Part shown: piece after piece, positions 1 through 8,983 of the stretch | Numbering within the stretch: the first letter of the stretch is position 1 | Layout: every line of letters begins with the position of its first letter | NCBI GenBank assembly: GCA_016866235.1 | Contig: VGMW01000001.1 | Coordinates: 372,001-436,000, forward strand | Direction of reading: 5' to 3' | Length of the DNA: 64,000 nucleotides | Origin: Bacteroidota bacterium | GTDB lineage: Bacteria > Bacteroidota > Bacteroidia > Cytophagales > Cyclobacteriaceae | The notes under the pieces: generated by a model | Told to the model about the DNA's origin: nothing | The model's database searches: none | The model's input: only the letters and a program-made list of their open reading frames with translations | Position numbers and translations under genes: made by a program

Positions 1-2
1 AT

Positions 3-248
3 TTAACCAATGCCAATGCGCTTGTGACGAAAGGAAGTGAAGCAGTAGGCTTTACAATTTCTGGTGCCGATAAAAAATGGCTACCGGCTAAGGTTAAAAT
101 TGATGGAAATCGCCTGGTGGTTTGGAATGCCGCATTAAAAAATCCTGAGCAAGTTCGATTTTCATTTGACAACACGACCATCGGAAATATTTTTTCTGAA
201 ACTGGCTTGCCGTTGGCGCCGTTTCGAACCGACCGCTGGGAGCCTTAA
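3..248 (+). CDS. Sialate O-acetylesterase-like protein, C-terminal fragment
   Basis: Only the last ~81 codons lie in the window; the frame is open to the left edge, so the gene begins upstream. The pattern FTISGADKKW, a short beta-rich stretch, then NIFSETGLPLAPFRTDRWEP matches the C-terminal end of SGNH-type sialate 9-O-acetylesterases, which typically end GLPxxPFRTDxW. Such enzymes remove O-acetyl groups from sialic acids or other glycans in the periplasm. The catalytic Ser/His region is outside the window, so activity cannot be judged. It converges on the TerB-like gene, with only 6 bases between the stops. Confidence 0.75.
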   Translation, partial: LTNANALVTKGSEAVGFTISGADKKWLPAKVKIDGNRLVVWNAALKNPEQVRFSFDNTTIGNIFSETGLPLAPFRTDRWEP

Positions 249-254
249 GGATTT

Positions 255-635
255 TTATTGGTTCGGTTGTTCGCTTCCGGCCTGAATGAGTTGTCGAAGT
301 TGCTCAAGGGCTGAAGTTTCACGCTCATCCACCTTTCCATCGGAATTGATGATGTCGTACATATCGGTATACACCTTGTATTTGGTGGAAAACTTAACCG
401 ATTCAAAATGCTGAAAAGTATCGCGTATTAATTCCTGAAGGTCTTCTTTTTTTACGCCCTGGTACTGTTGTAGGCCTGCTTCAAATTTTTGATTTAAATC
501 AGTTCCTTCTGGAAACAACTTGGAAATCTTGGCCCTGACCACCTGTTCTTCCTGTGCATGAATTTTTCCATCGGCATGTGCCATGTGCAGGTATAAGAAA
601 AAAACAAAGTCGGAAAAGTTATCGTGAATGACCAT
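255..635 (-). CDS. TerB-like (tellurite-resistance TerB fold) cytosolic protein
   Basis: A 126-residue, mostly helical acidic protein with two similar halves: YLHMAHADGKIHAQEEQVV near the start and MYDIINSDGKVDERETSAL near the end. Such paired DGK(I/V)xxxE motifs are typical of the TerB/DjlA-type metal-binding fold. No signal peptide is visible. An upstream start at 668 is open, but it lies inside a perfect -7 promoter word (666-673) and next to the groEL terminator, so I chose the ATG at 635, giving N-terminus MVIHDNFSDF. It is separated from groEL by that terminator and is probably its own transcript. Its role in this lineage is unknown. Confidence 0.7.
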   Translation of the reverse strand: MVIHDNFSDFVFFLYLHMAHADGKIHAQEEQVVRAKISKLFPEGTDLNQKFEAGLQQYQGVKKEDLQELIRDTFQHFESVKFSTKYKVYTDMYDIINSDGKVDERETSALEQLRQLIQAGSEQPNQ

Positions 636-665
636 TTGATTGGATAAGGTGGCTTGCTTGAAATA

Positions 666-673
666 CAAATATA
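666..673 (-). promoter_or_regulatory. -7 promoter box (TATATTTG) for the TerB-like gene
   Basis: Read on the minus strand this is TATATTTG, a full match to the Bacteroidota -7 consensus TAnnTTTG. It sits about 30 bases before the ATG at 635. No TTG is seen at the usual -33 spacing, so this is a half-match. It argues against the longer start at 668. Confidence 0.5.
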
Positions 674-675
674 AA

Positions 676-705
676 AAAAGGCTTTCCGGTGAAGGAAAGC
701 CTTTT
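676..705 (-). terminator. Intrinsic terminator of groES-groEL
   Basis: A 12-bp perfect stem (676-687 with 694-705) with a six-base loop. On the minus strand it is followed by a T-rich run. It lies 19 bases past the groEL stop. Its T-run passes directly into the -7 box of the TerB-like gene. Confidence 0.85.
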
Positions 706-723
706 AATTGGAGCTGATGCAGA

Positions 724-2364
<1,641 letters not shown>

Positions 2365-2381
2365 TTAAATAGTTTGGTTGA

Positions 2382-2660
2382 TCAGATTGTTCCGAAAATA
2401 TCTGAGTTACGCATAACCAGATATTCTTTTCCGTCGATGGTAAGCTCTGTTCCGGAATATTTACCGTAGAGAATATGATCACCGACTTTAACAGTCACCG
2501 GCTTGTCCTTGAGGCCGTCGCCGACCGCCACAACTTTGCCACGCTGGGGCTTTTCCTTGGCGGTATCAGGAATGATGATGCCTGAAGCTGTCTTTGCTTC
2601 AGCAGGAGCGGGTTCAACAAGAACCCTGTCCTCATTGGGTTTGAAGGTAATCTTTGCCAT
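2382..2660 (-). CDS. groES: 10 kDa co-chaperonin GroES
   Basis: A 92-residue heptameric lid of the chaperonin. Family hallmarks are the N-terminal [15 protein letters not shown], the mobile-loop region [16 protein letters not shown] whose IIIP contacts GroEL, and [15 protein letters not shown]. It is the first gene of the groES-groEL pair. The ~200 bases upstream, shared with the divergent cytochrome-like gene at 2869, must hold the promoter; I found no clear consensus or heat-shock operator there. Confidence 0.98.
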   Translation of the reverse strand: MAKITFKPNEDRVLVEPAPAEAKTASGIIIPDTAKEKPQRGKVVAVGDGLKDKPVTVKVGDHILYGKYSGTELTIDGKEYLVMRNSDIFGTI

Positions 2661-2868
2661 AATGGTAAACAGTTCTGTTTAAGGGTTAAAACTTAATGTC
2701 CCCCCACCAAACGATTATCGTGCCACCGTTCAATTCTGCCACATTCAGCCATTTTTCCGCCAATTTTTCATAATTTTCATCGGTTTCCTTAAAAATGAAC
2801 CCCAATTCGTTTTTGCAGAATGGCATTCTGTCAGTATACCCCAGAACCTTATATCCTCACAAGAACCT

Positions 2869-4254
2869 ATGCTTGAGCTACCGGTAATTGGCAGGCTTCA
2901 TCCTTTCCTTGTCCACTTTCCAATTGGCATCCTCCTGCTTGCCTTCCTTTTTGAATTTTTAGGTGCTTTCAGGGGGGGTAAGAAACTTCGAAAAGCAGTC
3001 CCCTCCATTCTTTTAATCGGCTTTTTAGCAGCTCTTTTTGCCATTGCCTCCGGATTGGTTCTGGAAGAAGAAGGCGGGTACCCTGAGGACACGCTCTTTC
3101 GTCATAAAATTTTCGCTTTCGTAACTGCAGGATTCAGTTTGTTGCTGTTGTTGGTCATTCGTTTTGGCGCCGGTTTAGATAAATCAGCCATGAAAGCCGT
3201 ACGTATGGTTTTGTTTATCATTCTATCGACAGCCGTTGTTGTGACCGGGCATTTTGGAGGTACAATGACCCATGGGGAAGATTTTCTTTTCCAAAGTTCC
3301 CCACTAGAAAAAGAAATCGCGCCAGCAGCATCCAAAGAATTTAATCATCCTGAATTGGTCTACCGTGATGTTGTTCAACCCATTCTTGAATCCAAGTGCG
3401 TATCCTGTCACGGTCCTACAAAGCAAAAGGGAAAGCTTCGACTGGACTCAGAAGAAATGATTCTTAAAGGTGGAAAAAATGGAGCTGTGTTGGGTGTCCA
3501 ATCAGCGACGGGTGAGCTGGTACGCCGCATCAACTTGTCCATTGAGGAAAAAGCCCACATGCCACCAAGGGAAAAGGAACAATTGTCCAACACAGAGACT
3601 GAATTGATTTCGGCCTGGGCGAATTTGAACAATCCATTTTCTGATTCGGTTCGCCGACTTCAAACCCCTGCTTTCAACATATGGTTGGAAGAAAATCAAA
3701 AAGAAAAGCCACAGGACATCTGGCCCTCCACACCAATTGAGGCGTTGCCGCTTACCTTAATACAATCATTGAAATCCAAAGGGATCACGCTTTCACCCAT
3801 AGCTGTCGGTAGTCCATATGTTGAAGCCATTTTTGGAAACGGGGTTGACTTTTCCGGTTCCTGGTATTCGGAATGGAATGAAGCGCTCTCGAATATAGTT
3901 TCGATTCGACTTAGCTTTTCAAAACCTGGTGATGATGGTGTGGCTAAAATAATTTCAGGTCCACAGGTTCGAAGACTCTATTTAGACCATACCAACATTT
4001 CCGATGGTTCTATGAAAGTGGTCTCCAACCTTAAAGAGTTGGTCTATCTAAATCTAACAGGAACAGCAATATCAGATCAAGGATTGGAGTTTATTAAAAA
4101 TATGACTTCATTGAAGCAACTCTTTGTATACGACTGCAGGTTTAAAGGCAACTTCCTAAGAAAGTTTGTTGAGGATAACCCCAGGCTTCAGATAGATACC
4201 GGTGGATATGCTTTGCCTGTATTACCTTCCGATACCAAGCGACATGCCCGGTAA
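2869..4254 (+). CDS. DUF2231-type membrane domain fused to cytochrome c and leucine-rich-repeat segments
   Basis: 461 residues with three parts. Residues ~8-140 carry about four membrane segments beginning LHPFLVHFPIGILLLAFLFEF, as in DUF2231 proteins. A single haem-binding CVSCH motif at 177-181 lies in a domain resembling planctomycete-type cytochrome c (the following KGKLRLD and the downstream MPPREK are typical). From ~330 to 430 the sequence looks like degenerate leucine-rich repeats (VRRLYLDHTNISD, LVYLNLTGTAISDQGLEFI). The haem domain should face the periplasm. Redox partner and substrate are unknown. It is divergent from groES and convergent with the coiled-coil gene, with one base between the stops. 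Confidence 0.75.
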   Translation: MLELPVIGRLHPFLVHFPIGILLLAFLFEFLGAFRGGKKLRKAVPSILLIGFLAALFAIASGLVLEEEGGYPEDTLFRHKIFAFVTAGFSLLLLLVIRFGAGLDKSAMKAVRMVLFIILSTAVVVTGHFGGTMTHGEDFLFQSSPLEKEIAPAASKEFNHPELVYRDVVQPILESKCVSCHGPTKQKGKLRLDSEEMILKGGKNGAVLGVQSATGELVRRINLSIEEKAHMPPREKEQLSNTETELISAWANLNNPFSDSVRRLQTPAFNIWLEENQKEKPQDIWPSTPIEALPLTLIQSLKSKGITLSPIAVGSPYVEAIFGNGVDFSGSWYSEWNEALSNIVSIRLSFSKPGDDGVAKIISGPQVRRLYLDHTNISDGSMKVVSNLKELVYLNLTGTAISDQGLEFIKNMTSLKQLFVYDCRFKGNFLRKFVEDNPRLQIDTGGYALPVLPSDTKRHAR

Positions 4255-4255
4255 T

Positions 4256-5170
4256 TTATTTTACCGCAAACTGTGACTCACCGATCTTGTAATTATCTGC
4301 GAACAATTCAACACGATAATTTCCCGAAGGATAATCAGAGCCCTTTTCATAGGTAAACGTGAGCTGCTGCCTGGTGTTGTCGAATAAAATTTCCTGTGCC
4401 AGAGTATACCACTCTTCCTTGCCGTCTTTAATAAACGTGCCTGAACCTTTTGACAAATCAAAAATTACTTGTCCAGCCTCATCTACAATACGGATCATGA
4501 TTTTCTTTCCTTGGATGGGTGCAACCTTATTGTCGGCCAGATTAAAACTCACCTTAAGTTTTGCGATTTGTCGGTTTCTGAAAGGTGATTCTTTTTCGCG
4601 GTTGCCAGAAGTAACGGAAACCACTTTTACATTTTCAGCCTTCAGTTGACTGGCGATAGCCACTTTACCGGCAAGTTCATCTCTTCTCTTGGCTATTCGA
4701 TTGATGGAATCGCTCAATCGATTTTGTTTCGTCTTCAGGTCGGTGTTTTCGGAATACAAGGCATCGTTTAAGGTGCGAAGCTCTTCCAATTCCTGGTCCT
4801 TTAATTTCAATAACTTCTCATAACCCTGAACCCTGTCTTTTAACTCTCTTATGTTTTTAGCACTCCAGGCTTGATTCTTTTTAAGTGTATTTTCAACCTC
4901 CTCTTTCGCTTTTTTCAGCTCCTCAATATCACCACCAAGCTCTCCGATTTCTGCAATTTTTTTGTCCAGCTCAGCGCTGATTTCCTCCAATCTCGTTTTG
5001 GTTTCACCCAACTCCGTATTCGATTGTGTTAACTCCTGCTCGACCTTTGATTTCTCTCTGTAATCCCAAACAATCTTGATACACAGGATGGCAATGATGA
5101 TGGAAAGAATGATTACCGTTTTGGAATTTTTAGGCTGTGCAGAAGTGTTGCTCTGTCCTGAGGTGGTCAT
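4256..5170 (-). CDS. Membrane-anchored coiled-coil protein of unknown function
   Basis: 304 residues. A short polar N-terminus is followed by a transmembrane helix at ~18-35 (TVIILSIIIAILCIKIVW), then a long coiled coil to about residue 165 with heptad-like E/K/L runs, and a beta-rich C-terminal domain of ~120 residues (KKIMIRIVDEAGQVIFDL, YPSGNYRVELFADNYKIG). This layout is common in uncharacterised Bacteroidota envelope proteins; I cannot name a function. With the helix near the N-terminus the coiled coil is most likely periplasmic. A possible -7 box lies at 5186-5193, giving a very short leader. Confidence 0.7.
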   Translation of the reverse strand: MTTSGQSNTSAQPKNSKTVIILSIIIAILCIKIVWDYREKSKVEQELTQSNTELGETKTRLEEISAELDKKIAEIGELGGDIEELKKAKEEVENTLKKNQAWSAKNIRELKDRVQGYEKLLKLKDQELEELRTLNDALYSENTDLKTKQNRLSDSINRIAKRRDELAGKVAIASQLKAENVKVVSVTSGNREKESPFRNRQIAKLKVSFNLADNKVAPIQGKKIMIRIVDEAGQVIFDLSKGSGTFIKDGKEEWYTLAQEILFDNTRQQLTFTYEKGSDYPSGNYRVELFADNYKIGESQFAVK

Positions 5171-5185
5171 TGGTCAAAATTTTCC

Positions 5186-5193
5186 CAAAAATA
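5186..5193 (-). promoter_or_regulatory. Possible -7 box (TATTTTTG) for the coiled-coil gene
   Basis: The minus-strand word TATTTTTG matches TAnnTTTG and lies 15 bases before the ATG at 5170. There is no TTG at the -33 spacing, and the region is AT-rich, so chance is possible. Confidence 0.35.
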
Positions 5194-5215
5194 GCATTCC
5201 TTGCTATTTGTTTTG

Positions 5216-5332
5216 ATGAGCGCCTTCATCAGGCTACATGCCGTTGGTGGTGTGGTTTTACTGGGACTTGGTTTATCCTTTTTTCAGGCCCTTAAACGCT
5301 CCTTTGTAGGTGTAAAACCAACTTTTTCCTAA
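5216..5332 (+). CDS. Candidate 38-residue membrane peptide
   Basis: A small ORF, MSAFIRLHAV then GGVVLLGLGLSFF, ending KPTFS, with one probable membrane helix and a few basic residues on each side. It occupies most of the gap before the GMC oxidoreductase. I see no convincing promoter or known family, so it may be a chance ORF. It is listed because it is the only coding-like content in this gap. Confidence 0.22.
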   Translation: MSAFIRLHAVGGVVLLGLGLSFFQALKRSFVGVKPTFS

Positions 5333-5371
5333 GTCAAAAAAAACTATATTGTAGCTCTAATTTCCCACCGA

Positions 5372-7078
5372 ATGAATCTAAATCTTGACGCCGAAAAAAA
5401 GAATACCTACGACGCAATTGTCGTTGGAACAGGTATTAGTGGCGGCTGGGCCGCAAAGGAACTTACTGAGAAGGGATTGAATACATTGGTCCTTGATCGG
5501 GGAAGAATGGTCAGGCACCCTGATGATTACCCGACAGCAACAAAAGATCCTTGGCAGCTGCCTTATGGAGGCCGCCCCACTCAGGAAGATTTAAAAAATC
5601 AAGGTGTGCAAGCCAGGACAGGCTATACTGTTGCACAAACGACCAAGCATTGGTTTGTTAACGACCTTGAGCACCCTTATACTGAAACAAACAGGTTTGA
5701 CTGGATGCGCGGCTATCATGTCGGCGGCAGATCCATTATGTGGGGTCGACAGAGCTACCGCTGGAGTCCGATGGATTTTGAAGCAAATGCAAAGGAAGGT
5801 ATTGCTGTGGATTGGCCTATTCGCTACAAAGACCTTGAAAAGTGGTACGATTATGTAGAAACTTTTGCCGGAATCAGTGGACAAGCAGAGGGATTGACAC
5901 AGCTACCCGATGGAAAGTTTTTGCCAGCCATGGAATTGAATTGTGTGGAACGTGAATTTCAGAAGACGCTAAAATCCAAAATGGGCAGAGCGCTCACCAT
6001 TGGTCGCACGGCGCACGCAACAGCCCCTCTTCCTCACTCACCACAACGTGGAACCTGTCAGTTTCGCAACATGTGCTCCAGAGGCTGTCCTTATGGCGGA
6101 TATTTCAGTAGCAACTCCTCCACACTGCCTGCCGCTGAAGCCACAGGAAAAATGACGCTTCGCCCCAATTCGGTGGTGTATGAAATTATTTATGATGAAC
6201 AGAAAGGCAAAGCCACCGGTGTCAAATTGCTGGATGACGTAACCGGTGAACAACTTGAGGTGTATGCCAACATCATTTTCCTTTGTGCATCCACCTTCGG
6301 ATCTACCTTCATCATGATGAACTCCATCAGCAACAGATTTCCAAATGGCTTTGGGAATGACAGTGGTGAGTTGGGTCGCAACATCATGGATCACCATCTC
6401 GCTGTAGGTGCGTCGGCTGAGGTAGAAGGTTTTGAAGATCAGTATTATTTTGGACGCCGGGCCAATGGAATCTATATCCCGCGGTATCGCAACGTTGGTA
6501 AAGACAAGCGTGATTATCTCAGAGGATTCGGTTATCAGGGAAGTGCAAGCCGTGGAGGTTACGGCAGGGTCGCTGAAACCGAAGCTATCGGAGCTGGATT
6601 AAAAGAAATGGCCTCTACACCAGGTGGCTGGACCATCAACATCCAGGGATTTGGTGAAATTTTACCTTACCACGAAAACAAAGTTACCATCGACAAATCC
6701 CGCAAAGACAAAAATGGATTGCCAGTGCTAAACTTTGATGCCATCCTGCGTGACAATGAGAAAAAAATGCGTGTGGACATGAAAAATGATGCGGAAGAAA
6801 TGCTCAATGCAGCAGGATTCAAAAACATAAAAAGTTTTGACCGAGAAATCGGAATTGGTTTGGGGATCCATGAAATGGGTACTGCCCGCATGGGTAACGA
6901 TCCCAAAACATCTGTTTTGAATAAATGGAATCAGGTGCACGCGTGTAAAAATGTATTTGTCACCGACGGTTCTTGTATGACTTCCGCAGCTTGCCAGAAT
7001 CCATCGCTCACCTATATGGCCTTAACGGCACGTGCAGTGGACTTTGCAGTTGAGGAACTTAAAAAAGGTAATCTCTAA
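5372..7078 (+). CDS. GMC-family FAD-dependent oxidoreductase (gluconate/sugar dehydrogenase large subunit type)
   Basis: 568 residues. The N-terminal dinucleotide fold shows G19-T-G21-I-S-G24, which binds FAD. A Cys-rich segment CQFRNMCSRGCPYGG and the C-terminal HEMGTARMG followed by VTDGSCMTSAACQNP are typical of membrane-associated GMC dehydrogenases such as gluconate 2-dehydrogenase flavoproteins. These oxidise an alcohol group on a sugar or polyol and pass electrons to a cytochrome or quinone. The next gene, 17 bases on, encodes the matching small subunit, which supports a two-component dehydrogenase. No signal peptide is evident here, so export may depend on the partner. The substrate cannot be told from sequence. 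Confidence 0.9.
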   Translation: MNLNLDAEKKNTYDAIVVGTGISGGWAAKELTEKGLNTLVLDRGRMVRHPDDYPTATKDPWQLPYGGRPTQEDLKNQGVQARTGYTVAQTTKHWFVNDLEHPYTETNRFDWMRGYHVGGRSIMWGRQSYRWSPMDFEANAKEGIAVDWPIRYKDLEKWYDYVETFAGISGQAEGLTQLPDGKFLPAMELNCVEREFQKTLKSKMGRALTIGRTAHATAPLPHSPQRGTCQFRNMCSRGCPYGGYFSSNSSTLPAAEATGKMTLRPNSVVYEIIYDEQKGKATGVKLLDDVTGEQLEVYANIIFLCASTFGSTFIMMNSISNRFPNGFGNDSGELGRNIMDHHLAVGASAEVEGFEDQYYFGRRANGIYIPRYRNVGKDKRDYLRGFGYQGSASRGGYGRVAETEAIGAGLKEMASTPGGWTINIQGFGEILPYHENKVTIDKSRKDKNGLPVLNFDAILRDNEKKMRVDMKNDAEEMLNAAGFKNIKSFDREIGIGLGIHEMGTARMGNDPKTSVLNKWNQVHACKNVFVTDGSCMTSAACQNPSLTYMALTARAVDFAVEELKKGNL

Positions 7079-7095
7079 TCAAAATCTTAATTACT

Positions 7096-7674
7096 ATGGA
7101 CAGAAGACAAGCCATTCAACGTGCCGCCATGGTGCTGGGCTATACCGTTTCAGCACCTGCAATTTTCGGTGTGCTCAACGGATGTCAGGCCAAGCCGGAT
7201 TTAGCTTTTAAGCCAGTTTTTTTAACTGACGAACAAGCTGCAATAATTGCAGAGGTCGCTGAAATCATTATTCCTAAGACGGATACACCGGGCGCAAAAG
7301 ATGCTGGGGTACCTGGTTTTATTGATCTCATGCTTAAAGACTGCTACAGCCAGGAAGATCAGCAGCGATTCGTCCAGGGTTTGGAATCGATGCAGGCTGA
7401 AGCAAAGTCCTCCTATGGTTCAGATTTTCTTTCTTGTAAACCAGAGCAACAGCAGGAGCTTGTTTTCAAATTGCATGCAGCTGCAATAGCTGAACGCAAA
7501 TCTGAAAATCCTCCCAAAGACAAACCATTTGTACTTATGGCGAAGGAGTTAACCATTTTGGGCTTCTTTACAAGTGAGCCCGGAGCAACACAGGTCCTTA
7601 GGTATGAACCTGTTCCCGGTAAATACGAAGGATGTGTACCACTAAGCTCGGTTGGAAAAACCTGGGCTACTTAG
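7096..7674 (+). CDS. Gluconate 2-dehydrogenase subunit 3 family protein
   Basis: 192 residues. The N-terminus MDRRQAIQRAAMVLGYTVSA ending in LNGC looks like an export signal with a lipobox-like Cys at ~30, and the DRRQAIQ start resembles a twin-arginine signal. The body, LTDEQAAIIAEVAEIIIPKTDTPGAKDAGVPGFID, is diagnostic for subunit 3 of membrane gluconate-type dehydrogenases, which is thought to escort the flavoprotein across the membrane. It is co-transcribed with the GMC subunit upstream and followed by a strong shared terminator. Confidence 0.9.
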   Translation: MDRRQAIQRAAMVLGYTVSAPAIFGVLNGCQAKPDLAFKPVFLTDEQAAIIAEVAEIIIPKTDTPGAKDAGVPGFIDLMLKDCYSQEDQQRFVQGLESMQAEAKSSYGSDFLSCKPEQQQELVFKLHAAAIAERKSENPPKDKPFVLMAKELTILGFFTSEPGATQVLRYEPVPGKYEGCVPLSSVGKTWAT

Positions 7675-7690
7675 TTTTAAGATACTGAAT

Positions 7691-7718
7691 AAAAAAACCC
7701 GCTACTGCGGGTTTTTTT
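7691..7718. terminator. Bidirectional terminator between the GMC operon and ald
   Basis: Stem CCCGC/GCGGG (7698-7711) flanked by an A-run on the left and a T-run on the right, so it can end transcription from both converging genes. Confidence 0.85.
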
Positions 7719-7724
7719 ATGGCT

Positions 7725-8843
7725 TTAAACTCCAAGGAATTCTTTGACGTCGGTATAGGGGAGGTTGAAGGCATCGGCCACTGCTTTGTACACAACTTTG
7801 CCATTGATAATGTTCAATCCCTTACGCAATTCATTGCTCTCTTGTGATGCTTTTTTCCAACCATGGTTAGCAAGTCTGATGGCATAAGGCAAAGTTGCAT
7901 TGGTTAGTGCCAGTGTTGAAGTAAAGGGTACTGCACCAGGCATGTTGGCTACGCAATAATGAACAACATCGTCCAAAATGTAGGTTGGATCTTCGTGTGT
8001 GGTTGGTTTACAAGTTTCAATACATCCACCCTGATCCACGGCTACATCCACCAACACGGTTCCGGGTTGCATGGTTTTAAGCATATCACGGGTAATGAGT
8101 TTAGGGGCTTTTGCTCCAGGGATTAAGACTGCGCCAACAATAAGGTCATGCGTCCGTACCAGTTCGCGCAGTACAAACTCATTGGAAACCATCGTTTTTA
8201 CATTTTTTGGCATCACATCATCCAGGTAACGCAGTCGATTAAGATTTACGTCGGTGATGATCACATCGGCACCCATACCCGCGGCAATTTTCGCTGCATT
8301 GGCACCAACCACGCCGCCTCCCAGGATCAGGACTTTTGCAGGCATTACACCTGGAACGCCGCCAAGAAGGATTCCTTTTCCTTTCAACGGTTTTTCCAAA
8401 TACTTCGCACCTTCCTGAATGGCCATTCTTCCTGCCACCTCACTCATCGGCACCAGCAATGGTAAGGAGCCATCGGCACGCTCAACCGTTTCATAGGCCA
8501 GACAGACTGCTCCGGTTGCGATCATGGCATGCGTAAGCGGTTCGTACGATGCAAAATGGAAATAGGTAAAAACCAATTGGTCTTTTTTGATGAGCTTATA
8601 TTCTGGTTCAATTGGCTCCTTCACCTTCATGATCATCTCCCCACGTGCATATACATCTTCTGCACCCGGAAGGATCTGTGCACCGGCTGTTTTATAGGCA
8701 TCATCACCGAATCCGCTGCCTTCACCGGCGCTGGATTGAATAAAAACCGTGTGACCTTTTTTTGTCAGTTCCCGCGCGCCTGCAGGCGTTAGGGCGACTC
8801 TGTTTTCATTGTTTTTGATCTCTTTTGGAACGCCAATTACCAT
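7725..8843 (-). CDS. ald: Alanine dehydrogenase
   Basis: 372 residues, the usual length for NAD-dependent L-alanine dehydrogenase, which interconverts alanine and pyruvate plus ammonia. The N-terminus MVIGVPKEIKNNENRVALTP, the QLVFTYFHFAS segment, and the nucleotide-binding VLILGGGVVGANAAKIAAGMGADV are characteristic. EHYVANMPGAVPxTST-like sequence (YCVANMPGAVPFTST) near the C-terminus is also typical. It stands alone, with a -7 promoter word 46 bases upstream and a terminator just past the stop. Confidence 0.97.
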   Translation of the reverse strand: MVIGVPKEIKNNENRVALTPAGARELTKKGHTVFIQSSAGEGSGFGDDAYKTAGAQILPGAEDVYARGEMIMKVKEPIEPEYKLIKKDQLVFTYFHFASYEPLTHAMIATGAVCLAYETVERADGSLPLLVPMSEVAGRMAIQEGAKYLEKPLKGKGILLGGVPGVMPAKVLILGGGVVGANAAKIAAGMGADVIITDVNLNRLRYLDDVMPKNVKTMVSNEFVLRELVRTHDLIVGAVLIPGAKAPKLITRDMLKTMQPGTVLVDVAVDQGGCIETCKPTTHEDPTYILDDVVHYCVANMPGAVPFTSTLALTNATLPYAIRLANHGWKKASQESNELRKGLNIINGKVVYKAVADAFNLPYTDVKEFLGV

Positions 8844-8888
8844 GATGTCGGGATTAAATTGTGGGGACCGTTTCCTTTAAAACGGGCC

Positions 8889-8896
8889 CAAATATA
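8889..8896 (-). promoter_or_regulatory. -7 promoter box (TATATTTG) for ald
   Basis: Minus-strand TATATTTG is a full match to TAnnTTTG, predicting a leader of about 40 bases. A small hairpin (CCGTTT/AAACGG) follows within the leader. No TTG at -33 spacing. Confidence 0.45.
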
Positions 8897-8983
8897 GTAC
8901 AGGTCAGGAATTGGAATTTGGACTATGATTTTTCGTGGGTGTACGGCTAGATCAATTTTCATAATTTTAGCCCGCCTCCCCAG

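Noticed and set aside
2661-2868. Possible CIRCE heat-shock operator upstream of groES
   Set aside because: No TTAGCACTC-type inverted repeat is present.
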